64,000 nt of DNA from Pinibacter sp031553495 (GTDB taxonomy: Bacteria > Bacteroidota > Bacteroidia > Chitinophagales > Chitinophagaceae): assembly GCA_031553495.1 (NCBI GenBank), contig JAVBLN010000045.1, positions 1-64,000 on the forward strand, in the 5' to 3' direction. Positions 44,427 through 51,994 of this stretch are shown piece by piece. The notes beneath the pieces are model-generated. The model was not told the origin of the DNA. It searched no databases and saw only the letters and a program-made list of their open reading frames with translations. The stretch's first letter is position 1. Every line of letters begins with the position of its first letter. Made by a program: the position numbers and the translations under genes.

Positions 44427-44944
44427 TATCCAAAAATTCCGTGTTCAATACGACCTAATTCTTCCATTAAAATCTCAATTCCCAAAGATGTATCTAAAAA
44501 TTCTTTAGGCTTTTTATTTCCTAAAGACAATACAGGATCATTCATCCATTCTTTGAAAGCATTAAGGCTGCCAAATACTTCTTCGCCATAGCTGTAAAGG
44601 CGGGTAAGCTCTACAATGCGTTCCGATTGTTCGGAATTCAGAAGGGTATTATCGTTATATCTTCTCAACGTGCGATCGGTAGTATGCAGTATTTGCGCCA
44701 TTTCATCGGTAGAAATATCGGTAAGCTCCATCAAGCGGTCTAAAGATCTTTTCTCAATTCCTTTTTTTATAACGGTTATATAATCATGTTTGTTAGAAAT
44801 ACTTTTAAAAGGAAATGAACCCGAAAAATGTTGTACAAACATGCCCGGTCTTTTATTGTAGGAAACAGCCGCTTCTTTCACAATATTCTTCGATTCGGAA
44901 TCTTCGGCGTTATACGTTTTCGTTTGTGTTACTTTTTTTGCCAT
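44426..44944 (-). CDS. Xre/MbcA/ParS-type antitoxin (DUF2384)
   Basis: The 172-residue antitoxin has a central helix-turn-helix (LMELTDISTDEMAQILHTTDRTLRRY) and the C-terminal toxin-binding DUF2384 part (EVFGSLNAFKEWMNDPVLSLGNKKPKEFLD, ending EELGRIEHGIFG). It should bind its own promoter, where TGTCC/GGACA words form a dyad (44972-44985) beside the -7 box. It is the first gene of the pair, as expected for antitoxin-first RES systems. Confidence 0.92.
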   Translation of the reverse strand: MAKKVTQTKTYNAEDSESKNIVKEAAVSYNKRPGMFVQHFSGSFPFKSISNKHDYITVIKKGIEKRSLDRLMELTDISTDEMAQILHTTDRTLRRYNDNTLLNSEQSERIVELTRLYSYGEEVFGSLNAFKEWMNDPVLSLGNKKPKEFLDTSLGIEILMEELGRIEHGIFG

Positions 44945-44958
44945 CTCTTTTTATTTTC

Positions 44959-44985
44959 TGTCCCAAATTTACGGACAAATGTCCG
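44959..44985 (-). promoter_or_regulatory. Promoter and operator of the toxin-antitoxin pair
   Basis: TAAATTTG (44964-44971 on the minus strand) is a -7 box. CGGACA-AA-TGTCCG (44972-44985) adjoins it, and a third TGTCC at 44959-44963 forms a second, wider dyad. This suits autoregulation by the antitoxin. Confidence 0.68.
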
Positions 44986-45076
44986 GGTTTTTTCTTTTTT
45001 CCTAATATTTTTTTTCTGTCGCAAAATGTAATTGTTATTTAGACATAATTTATGTTCATGCGTTTTTTTATGGGGT

Positions 45077-45137
45077 CAGCGGCAATGCTACTATCAGCAG
45101 CCGTTGCCACGCTCGCTTGTACAATTGTAATGCTATT
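45077..45137 (+). repeat. R1 intergenic repeat, copy 21 (divergent)
   Basis: CAGCGGCAATGCTACTATCAGCAG, core TTGCCACGCTCGC (the only copy whose core dyad is broken), and the end TTGTAATGCTATT. It lies between the antitoxin and the LolE-like gene. Confidence 0.75.
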
Positions 45138-45217
45138 GGGCGCTGAATTTCGAACTTTCCTGCTAATTTTGGCAGTAAGCACTAATATTCTATTAATCTA
45201 ATAAAACCGGTTTCACA

Positions 45218-46438
45218 TTGAATTTTTTATTCGCCTGGCGTTATTTCAAATCAAAAAAATCGACCAATGCTATTAATGTAATAGCCTGGATCAGTGTGGT
45301 AGCCATTATGGTTGGAACCGCTTCTTTTATTGTAGTATTAAGTGTGTATAATGGCTTTGAAGACCTTGTAAAATCATTGTACGCAACATTTTATACCGAT
45401 CTGAAAGTTACACCGGCGCAAGGAAAAACGTTCTATCTGTCTCCGGAAAAAATAGCCGAAATTAAATCTCTACCCGGTATCAAGTCTTATTCTTTAAATG
45501 TTGAGGAAAAAGCGCTAATGCGAAATGGCGAGTGGCAAAGCCTGGTATACCTGAAAGGTGTGGATACCAATTATACCAAAGTAACTGGTGTAAAAAAACA
45601 ACTGCGACGCGGAAGTTATAATCTTGGCACGGCCGAAAAGCCTTCCGCCATTTTAGGAGTGGGAATTGAAAATGCCCTGGCTGTAGAATCGGACAAAGCA
45701 TTACTGCCATTAACAGTGTATTTACCCAAAAAAGGAATAAGTATAGATGCTCTGGATCCGTTACAAAGCCTGGTTGCAGATAATATCAGCACATCTGGCG
45801 CTTTTGCCATTCAGGAAGATTTCGATAATAAATATGTAATCACCAACATAGGTTTTATGCAGCGCATGCTGAACTTGCAACCTAATGAGTACAGCGCTGT
45901 TGAAATTTCCATAACCTCTCCAGGCGATGAAAGCAATACTAAAAAAAGCTTGCAAAAATTGCTTGGGCAGCAGTTTAAAGTACAAACCCGTTATGAGCAA
46001 AACCAAACATTTTTCTCCGCGATGGAATTGGAAAAATGGATCATTTACGCGGTGCTGTCGCTAATATTAATTGTGGCCGCTTTCACCATGATCGGATCGC
46101 TCACTATGCTTGTTTTGGAAAAACAAAAAGATATTCAAATTCTGAAAGCCCTAGGAACACCTGACAACAAAATACAAAGCATTTTTTTAAGCGAAGGCCT
46201 GCTTCTTGCATTTATTGGAGGTGTAAGCGGCGTCCTGCTTGCATTACTCATTTGTTTTGCACAAGAAAAACTAAAGATCATTTCGCTTGAAGGTGGCAGT
46301 TTCATTATAGATCATTATCCGGTAAAGCTTAACGCCTCAGACGTTATACTGGTTTTAATAACAGTCATTGTAGTTGCCGCACTTGCATCGTGGTTCCCTT
46401 CACGCAAGGCCTCACTGCAGCCGGTAGAACTTAGGTAA
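45218..46438 (+). CDS. LolC/LolE-family ABC transporter permease (FtsX-like)
   Basis: A 406-residue permease with an N-terminal helix (about 20-45), a MacB-like periplasmic domain, and three C-terminal FtsX helices (IIYAVLSLILIVAAFTMIGS, LLLAFIGGVSGVLLALLICF, VILVLITVIVVAALASWFPS). Members extract lipoproteins from the inner membrane or act as related export permeases. The start appears to be TTG at 45218: it yields the conserved opening MNFLFAWRYFKSKKSTNAIN and no ATG lies nearby. Its ancestral neighbour is probably rbfA. Confidence 0.9.
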   Translation: MNFLFAWRYFKSKKSTNAINVIAWISVVAIMVGTASFIVVLSVYNGFEDLVKSLYATFYTDLKVTPAQGKTFYLSPEKIAEIKSLPGIKSYSLNVEEKALMRNGEWQSLVYLKGVDTNYTKVTGVKKQLRRGSYNLGTAEKPSAILGVGIENALAVESDKALLPLTVYLPKKGISIDALDPLQSLVADNISTSGAFAIQEDFDNKYVITNIGFMQRMLNLQPNEYSAVEISITSPGDESNTKKSLQKLLGQQFKVQTRYEQNQTFFSAMELEKWIIYAVLSLILIVAAFTMIGSLTMLVLEKQKDIQILKALGTPDNKIQSIFLSEGLLLAFIGGVSGVLLALLICFAQEKLKIISLEGGSFIIDHYPVKLNASDVILVLITVIVVAALASWFPSRKASLQPVELR

Positions 46439-46778
46439 TGTGAGAAAATTTGCACTCACCCGGATGCAAGCTTGCAGCACCTTGCACCATTCGCAGTATA
46501 TCTCGCCTTATTTGGGCAACCATATTCCTAAATTTGGCAAATTTCACCATACATATTCAAATTTTTCATATTAATTATAATTCATGTAAATAAATTATAA
46601 TATTTCGATTATTAATATATTAAAATAAAAATCATTTAAATTTTTTGGTATTTAATTTGCAATTACTATTTTCCCTCAGAATAACCTAAATACGATTTTT
46701 TTTTGGAACAAACAATCATTTTTGAACAATGGTTATCCAACAGAAAGTATACTTTTGTACAGTAATCAATTAAACCTT
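46439..46778. other. Non-coding gap without a recognised element
   Basis: This 340-bp, AT-rich gap holds no R1 copy. The only motif is TACTTTTG at 46750-46757, which fits a -7 box for the WecA-like gene; TTTG at 46721-46724 is 25 bp upstream, too far to be convincing. Confidence 0.4.
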
Positions 46779-47924
46779 ATGTTTGATATAATTCTAAGTT
46801 TATCAATATCATTTGCAGTTTCTTATATGGCAATCCCCATTATTATTAAGGTTGCTAAAATAAAAAAGCTGTACGATGAACCTGATGAACGCAAGGTGCA
46901 TGTTACCCCAATTCCTTCTTTAGGAGGTCTGGGAATTTTTGCAGGATTTGTCTTTGGTTCTATGTTGAGTATCAATTTTTCGCAATCCAATGAAATGCAA
47001 TATTTCATTGCAGCTACACTTGTAATATTTTTTCTTGGTATAAAAGATGACATCCTCATTCTTTCGCCAATAAAAAAGTTTATTGGCCAGGTGCTGGCGG
47101 CTTTCATTGTAATTTATAAGGGAGGAATTCAAATAAGCAGCATGCACGGCTTTCTTGGCATTTATGAGTTGCCGGAAATGTATAGTTTGCTGCTCACCTA
47201 CTTTACAATTCTCGTTATAATTAATTCTTTTAATCTTATCGATGGTATTGATGGGCTTGCCGGAAGCCTGGGGCTCATGGTATCCGCAATGGTAGGCATT
47301 TATATGTGGCAAATTGGCGAAATGGCTTATTCAATATTAGCATTTTCGCTCTCTGGTGCACTGGTTGCGTTTCTCTTATTCAATTTTCAACCGGCAAAAA
47401 TATTTATGGGCGACACCGGATCATTGCTCATAGGGCTGCTATGTTCAATTTTGGTCATTAAGTTTATAAATATCGCCTCCACTTCAGTTATACCTATCAG
47501 CAGCACACCTGCAGTTGGTATAGCATTGTTATATATTCCACTGCTCGATACCTTAAGAGTATTTGCAATACGGATGTTTAACAGAAGATCACCGTTCAGC
47601 GCAGATAGAAATCACATACACCACCTGCTGCTGGACATGGGGCTTTCCCATAAAAACATTGTGCTATCACTGGTATCGGCAAATGTGGTGGTAATAATTT
47701 TAACCGCATTTCTGTCCAACTATATTAATTGTACTTTTTTAATATTCGGTTTGGTTGCCCTTTTCTTTACAGCCGTTGGTTTATTGTACAAACTCAAAAA
47801 ACCGGTATTATCTGTGGCTGGTCCGCAAAATAAAAATCCAAATAACATTCAGCCCATTCCAACAAAAGTGGTGCCCTTAACCAAAGATGCGGTCTTAGAA
47901 CAACAACTTAGCGACACCATTTAA
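46779..47924 (+). CDS. WecA/TagO-like undecaprenyl-phosphate sugar-1-phosphate transferase
   Basis: A MraY-superfamily enzyme that moves a sugar-1-phosphate, usually GlcNAc-1-P, from UDP-sugar to undecaprenyl phosphate, starting O-antigen or capsule synthesis. About ten membrane helices are visible. The motifs are FLGIKDDILIL, NSFNLIDGIDGLAGSLG, IFMGDTGSLLIGL and the HIHH metal motif (RNHIHHLLLDMG). The frame opens at a TTG at 46722, but I use the ATG at 46779 (MFDIILSLSISFAV, 381 residues), which begins the first helix. No glycan gene cluster adjoins it. Confidence 0.9.
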   Translation: MFDIILSLSISFAVSYMAIPIIIKVAKIKKLYDEPDERKVHVTPIPSLGGLGIFAGFVFGSMLSINFSQSNEMQYFIAATLVIFFLGIKDDILILSPIKKFIGQVLAAFIVIYKGGIQISSMHGFLGIYELPEMYSLLLTYFTILVIINSFNLIDGIDGLAGSLGLMVSAMVGIYMWQIGEMAYSILAFSLSGALVAFLLFNFQPAKIFMGDTGSLLIGLLCSILVIKFINIASTSVIPISSTPAVGIALLYIPLLDTLRVFAIRMFNRRSPFSADRNHIHHLLLDMGLSHKNIVLSLVSANVVVIILTAFLSNYINCTFLIFGLVALFFTAVGLLYKLKKPVLSVAGPQNKNPNNIQPIPTKVVPLTKDAVLEQQLSDTI

Positions 47925-47969
47925 GAACTGTTTTAGTAGGATATTTTGAATTCCGGCAGAAGCCTTTAC

Positions 47970-47999
47970 CAGGATCACCGTTATTTTATTTTGATCCTG
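47970..47999. repeat. Short inverted repeat after the WecA-like gene
   Basis: CAGGATCA and TGATCCTG flank a 14-base T-rich loop. It has no following T-run, so termination is only a possibility. Confidence 0.35.
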
Positions 48000-48027
48000 C
48001 TGATTACCACAGTTAATAATTGTTATA

Positions 48028-48095
48028 CCGGCGGCGGTTTTTTATGGCATCATCGTTGCGTCGCATTCCGTTCATCGGTAGTATTTCATGGCATC
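48028..48095 (+). repeat. R1 intergenic repeat, copy 22
   Basis: Class-C copy: CCGGCGGCGG, two TATTTCATGGCATC-type arms (the first reads TTTTATGGCATCATC), core TTGCGTCGCATTCCG. It pairs with copy 23 around frr. Confidence 0.85.
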
Positions 48096-48251
48096 GTTGG
48101 GCCGAAGACACAACATTTCGCCAACAACTCTAACAGCGTCGAAGCCTTAGTAACTTAATGATCGATACGATTTGTAAGCAACATTTTTGCTTTTATTTAC
48201 AAAAAGACTCATTTTTTCACATTAATTTGCAATCCATTAACTTACGCAATT

Positions 48252-48815
48252 ATGGCAGAAGAATTAACAATGATTATGGATGATACGGATGCTTCCATGA
48301 CAAAAGCAATAAAACATCTTGAAACCGAATTATTAAAGATACGGGCCGGCAAAGCCAATCCGCAAATACTAGATGGTATATCTGTTGATTATTATGGCTC
48401 GCACACACCTCTTAACCAGGTGGCAAATGTTTCGGTACTGGATGCCCGCACATTAACCATTCAACCTTGGGAAAAAAACATGTTGCAGCCTATTGAAAGA
48501 GCAATTATAAACTCTAACATTGGGCTTACTCCACAAAACGATGGTGTTATTATTCGTCTTTTCCTGCCCCCGCTAACTGAGGAACGCCGCAAAGAATTTG
48601 TGAAAAAAGCGCATAATGAAGGCGAATTTTCAAAAGTTTCTATACGCAATATTAGAAGAGACGCCATCGAAATGATTAAGAAACTACAAAAAGACGGCCT
48701 TAGCGAAGATGTGGCCAAAGACGCAGAAAAAGATGTGCAGGTACTAACTGATAAATTTATTGCACAGGTTGAAAAACACCTTGCCGGCAAAGAGAAAGAA
48801 ATCATGTCGGTGTAA
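48252..48815 (+). CDS. frr: Ribosome recycling factor
   Basis: RRF, with EF-G, splits the post-termination ribosome. The 187-residue sequence is canonical: ETELLKIRAGKANPQILDGISVDYYG, TPLNQVANVSVLDARTLTIQPW, INSNIGLTPQNDGVIIRLFLPPLTEERRKEFVK, and the C-terminal VQVLTDKFIAQVEKHLAGKEKEIMSV. It is an essential gene standing alone, with its own terminator and R1 copies on both sides. Confidence 0.97.
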   Translation: MAEELTMIMDDTDASMTKAIKHLETELLKIRAGKANPQILDGISVDYYGSHTPLNQVANVSVLDARTLTIQPWEKNMLQPIERAIINSNIGLTPQNDGVIIRLFLPPLTEERRKEFVKKAHNEGEFSKVSIRNIRRDAIEMIKKLQKDGLSEDVAKDAEKDVQVLTDKFIAQVEKHLAGKEKEIMSV

Positions 48816-48908
48816 AAGGCAACAGCCCCGTATTTTTATTTTATGTATTTATTATAAGTCTGTTTTTTAACACAATCCTTGTAACCACACTGTGAGCGAA
48901 TAAAATTG

Positions 48909-48933
48909 AAACCGGCTTTGCGGCCGGTTTTAT
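48909..48933 (+). terminator. Terminator of frr
   Basis: The 8-bp stem AAACCGGC / GCCGGTTT (48909-48916, 48923-48930) is followed by a weak TATTTAT tail. Confidence 0.6.
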
Positions 48934-49003
48934 TTATAAAACCGATTTCATTATTTTTTTACTTGCCTATCCATTGTGATAGAACCTGTTAAATTGTACT
49001 GAT

Positions 49004-49067
49004 GATTAGAATTACTACAGTACAAGTGAGTGACACAACCGGAGCATAATCAGGGCCCAGCCGCCGG
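49004..49067 (-). repeat. R1 intergenic repeat, copy 23
   Basis: GATTAGAATTACTACAG, class-A core GTGAGTGACAC, then a class-B arm GAGCATAATCAGGGCCCAG before CCGCCGG: another hybrid. The rest of 48934-49331 holds no gene. Confidence 0.88.
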
Positions 49068-49331
49068 TACCCAAATAATAATCGCCAATTAATACCGGAC
49101 TGATACATGGCAACACCCAAAACATTATGCCTGCATTGATTTCGGGAACTCAGTAAAACACAACTTTTGAAAGGTTTTTGAGTTATTTGCAAATAGTTTG
49201 CTTAATGGCTATCATTGCCATGGAACAGATGCGGAGATTGTGCAACCGACCGGGAAGGCTGAAGTAAAATCAGAACTATTCAACAAAGATTTTGTAATAT
49301 ATAATTATTCTTAAACCAATTAAAACTAAAC

Positions 49332-49748
49332 ATGATGGGATTTATCAAAGAATTTAAAGAATTTGCCATGAAGGGCAATGTAATGGATCTGGCAATTGCC
49401 GTGATTATTGGTGGGGCATTTGGTAAAATTGTTGACTCAATTGTAAATGATCTGTTCATGCCGCTTATTTCAAAAATATTGCTCCGCGGTATAAGTTTTA
49501 CCGACAAATTTATTTCGCTTGACGGCTCACATTATGAAACATATGCAGATGCCAAAAAAGCAGGTGCAGCAATTTTTGCCTGGGGAAATTTCATGCAGGT
49601 ACTAATCAATTTCCTGATTATTGCCTTTGTGCTGTTTATGGTGGTAAAAGGCATGAATAAAGCAAGAAAACCCGCACCGGTGGCGCCTGCAGAACCATCT
49701 TCCACAGATAAATTGCTGATGGAAATAAGAGATTCCCTGAAAAAATAA
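49332..49748 (+). CDS. mscL: Large-conductance mechanosensitive channel
   Basis: MscL is the last-resort osmotic release valve, a homopentamer with two helices per subunit. The 138-residue sequence is typical: FIKEFKEFAMKGNVMDLAIAVIIGGAFGKIVDSIVNDLFMPLI (N-helix and TM1), a short periplasmic loop, TM2 (FMQVLINFLIIAFVLFMVVKGMNKA), and a charged C-terminal bundle ending KLLMEIRDSLKK. A second ATG lies one codon in (49335). Confidence 0.96.
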   Translation: MMGFIKEFKEFAMKGNVMDLAIAVIIGGAFGKIVDSIVNDLFMPLISKILLRGISFTDKFISLDGSHYETYADAKKAGAAIFAWGNFMQVLINFLIIAFVLFMVVKGMNKARKPAPVAPAEPSSTDKLLMEIRDSLKK

Positions 49749-49830
49749 TTCAAGTAAGCTACAATATCACTAATTATATAAGCAACTTTTTTTAAAAGAA
49801 AACTCTCATAGGTTAAACACATAAATCATT

Positions 49831-50763
49831 ATGAAAAAAATCATGGCGACCTGCTGCCTGGTTCTAATAACCGGCTGGCTCTTTGCACAAGATGAAACCA
49901 TAAAAGGAATGCAGGCGGAAAGTAAAAGAACTGTAAGTAAAGATCCCAACGATACAACGAAGAAAACATGGAAAACAGGCGGATTGTTTGGAATAGATTT
50001 CGGGCAGACTTCATTAACAAACTGGGCAGCCGGCGGCGATAATCTTTCTCTCAATTTAAATTCCCTGTTAAGCCTGTATGCTTTTTATAAAAAGGAAAAA
50101 CACACCTGGGATAATACACTAGACCTGGGCCTCGGATATGTAAAAACCACATCGCTGAGCACACGCAAAAGCAATGATAAAATTGACCTGTATTCAAAAT
50201 ATGGTTATCAAATTGCACCTAAATGGTATGTGAGCGGGTTGCTCAATTTCCGTAGCCAGTTTACCGTTGGGTATGAATATCCGACAAGCGATACCAAACA
50301 GAAGATCTCGAATTTCCTGTCGCCTGCAAACATTCTTCTTTCTCCCGGTATTGATTACAGGCCTAAGGATTATTTCACTATTTTCATATCGCCTATAACC
50401 GCACGGTGGATAGTGGTTACAGATGCCGATCTTTCTGCAAAAGGAGCATATGGTGTAGATTCCGGAAAACATGTGCGTTCGGAAATTGGCGCATTTTTAA
50501 CTGTTAACTACATGCATGATATTATGAAAAATGTAACCTATAAAGGAAGGCTTGATCTCTTTTCGAATTACAAAAAAAATCCTCAAAACGTGGACTTATA
50601 TATGACCAACCTGGTGGTAATGAAGATCAACAAATTTTTATCGGCTACTGTTGCGCTGGATCTGATTTATGACGATGACACCCGTATTTTTGGGCCAAAC
50701 GAAAATGGCGCCCGCTTGCAAATACGTGAAAACGTGGGGGTTGGCCTCGCTTTAAAGTTTTAA
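49831..50763 (+). CDS. DUF3078 outer-membrane-associated protein
   Basis: The 310-residue protein has a signal peptide (MKKIMATCCLVLITGWLFAQ) and the DUF3078 pattern (GGLFGIDFGQTSLTNWAAGGDNLSLNLNSLLSLYAFY, then WDNTLDLGLGYVKT). The many amphipathic beta-strands and a C-terminal phenylalanine (VGVGLALKF) fit an outer-membrane barrel. Its function is unknown. It is 82 bp after mscL and ends at a strong terminator before scpA. Confidence 0.88.
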   Translation: MKKIMATCCLVLITGWLFAQDETIKGMQAESKRTVSKDPNDTTKKTWKTGGLFGIDFGQTSLTNWAAGGDNLSLNLNSLLSLYAFYKKEKHTWDNTLDLGLGYVKTTSLSTRKSNDKIDLYSKYGYQIAPKWYVSGLLNFRSQFTVGYEYPTSDTKQKISNFLSPANILLSPGIDYRPKDYFTIFISPITARWIVVTDADLSAKGAYGVDSGKHVRSEIGAFLTVNYMHDIMKNVTYKGRLDLFSNYKKNPQNVDLYMTNLVVMKINKFLSATVALDLIYDDDTRIFGPNENGARLQIRENVGVGLALKF

Positions 50764-50794
50764 GAAACTTACTTAGCAAAAACTCTATTTTTGT

Positions 50795-50822
50795 AAGCCT
50801 GTTGAAATTTTCAACAGGCTTT
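50795..50822 (+). terminator. Terminator between the DUF3078 gene and scpA
   Basis: The 12-bp perfect stem AAGCCTGTTGAA / TTCAACAGGCTT has a 3-base loop and a short T-rich tail. It ends 20 bp before the scpA start. Confidence 0.78.
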
Positions 50823-50841
50823 ATTACTTAAAAAATACTAC

Positions 50842-51633
50842 GTGAGTCAACAACCAACATATCAAATTAAACTGCCGCAGTTTGAAGGCCCTTTTGATCT
50901 TTTGTTGTTTTTCATTGAAAGAGATGAACTGGATATATACAATATTCCCATTACCAAAATAATTAACGACTTTCTCGATTTTATACATTCTCAAGAGTCA
51001 CTCAACATAGAGCTTTCCAGCGAATTTATTTTGTTTATTTCCACACTCATGCGCATTAAGGCAAAAATGCTATTACCCAGAAAAGAGCTGGATGCGCAGG
51101 GAAATGAAATAGACCCGCGCCAGGAGCTTATTGATAAAATTCTTGAATACAAAAAATACAAACAGGCAGCCGCTGAAATGGCCGAAATGGAAGCCATCCG
51201 CATGCTGATGGTAAAGCGCGGCAACCTTCAAAAAGATCTATCAAGCATCGGCGAAGAAGCCGGCGAAGGCACCGAAATACAGGCAATTACACTTTTCAAA
51301 CTAATGAAGGCTTTTGAAAAAGCCATGCAAAAAGTGTATGATCGTAATAATAAGCCTGTGCATACCGTGGAGCAATATAACTATACCATGGAGCGAAGCC
51401 GCGAATATATGCTGGAAACCGTTTCAAAGGAAAGAACCATGTCGTTTGAAAAAATATTTGAAATCTGCGAAAACCGCATTCACGCTATTTTTCTTTTCCT
51501 CAGTATGCTGGAACTCGTACAAATGAAATACATGACCATTCTTGCCGGAGAAGGCAGAAACAATTTTATTGTAGAATTCAACGAAAACCGCGAAGAAGAA
51601 GACAATAATATCAATTTTGAATTGTTGACATAG
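50842..51633 (+). CDS. scpA: Segregation and condensation protein A
   Basis: ScpA is the kleisin that bridges SMC heads in the condensin complex. The 263-residue protein opens with YQIKLPQFEGPFDLLLFFIERDELDIYNIPI and has the ELSSEFILFISTLMRIKAKMLLP helix-turn region, followed by a charged linker and a C-terminal winged helix (IFEICENRIHAIFLFLSMLELVQMKYM). The start codon is GTG (50842); no ATG upstream would keep the family N-terminus. scpB is not in the window. Confidence 0.94.
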   Translation: MSQQPTYQIKLPQFEGPFDLLLFFIERDELDIYNIPITKIINDFLDFIHSQESLNIELSSEFILFISTLMRIKAKMLLPRKELDAQGNEIDPRQELIDKILEYKKYKQAAAEMAEMEAIRMLMVKRGNLQKDLSSIGEEAGEGTEIQAITLFKLMKAFEKAMQKVYDRNNKPVHTVEQYNYTMERSREYMLETVSKERTMSFEKIFEICENRIHAIFLFLSMLELVQMKYMTILAGEGRNNFIVEFNENREEEDNNINFELLT

Positions 51634-51690
51634 CAGGCAACTGGCAGCAAGCATTCGCACAGTATAAAATTGTGCAATTTTTTTTGGTAT

Positions 51691-51750
51691 CAACGGTATT
51701 GCTACTATTTAGCATCGTTGTGTCACTCACTTGTGCGGTAGTAATTCTTT
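51691..51750 (+). repeat. R1 intergenic repeat, copy 25 (left end of 210-bp composite)
   Basis: T-run, ACGGTATTGCTACTATTTAGC, class-A core, end GTAATTCTTTTC. With copy 26 it spans exactly 210 bp, the same as the composite at 63743-63952. The numbering skips 24, a rejected candidate. Confidence 0.88.
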
Positions 51751-51836
51751 TCAGCAAGTTGAAGCATTCATGCGTAAATTTATACTGCGAATAGCATAGC
51801 GAGATCAATACATAAGAACACTACTGCATAATGTAC
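51751..51836. repeat. Internal module of the R1 composite, type 2
   Basis: Contains GCATTCATGCGTAAATTTATACTGCG, matching 63806-63842 in the second 210-bp composite. Relatives lie in inverse orientation at 58105-58140 and 17745-17786. Confidence 0.6.
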
Positions 51837-51900
51837 AATAAAGAACAAACCGCTGAAGTGTGCGACGCAACAAAAGTTCAATAGTAGCAATGCAGCCGGG
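51837..51900 (-). repeat. R1 intergenic repeat, copy 26
   Basis: Class-D copy: GAACAAACCGCTGAAGTG, core TGCGACGCAAC, AGTTCAATAGTAGCAATGCAGCCGGG and an A-run. Right end of the 210-bp composite. Confidence 0.85.
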
Positions 51901-51994
51901 TCCATAAAAAAAACACCTAAAAAATAACCTGTTCAAATATATTATCAACTCCGGCATCATGAAAACGATTGGCAGATAATTACAACCATACATC

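Noticed and set aside
49201..49260. Possible R1 copy upstream of mscL (the skipped number 24)
   Set aside because: Only a vague GATTGTGCAACCGACCGG resemblance; arms and dyad are not recognisable.
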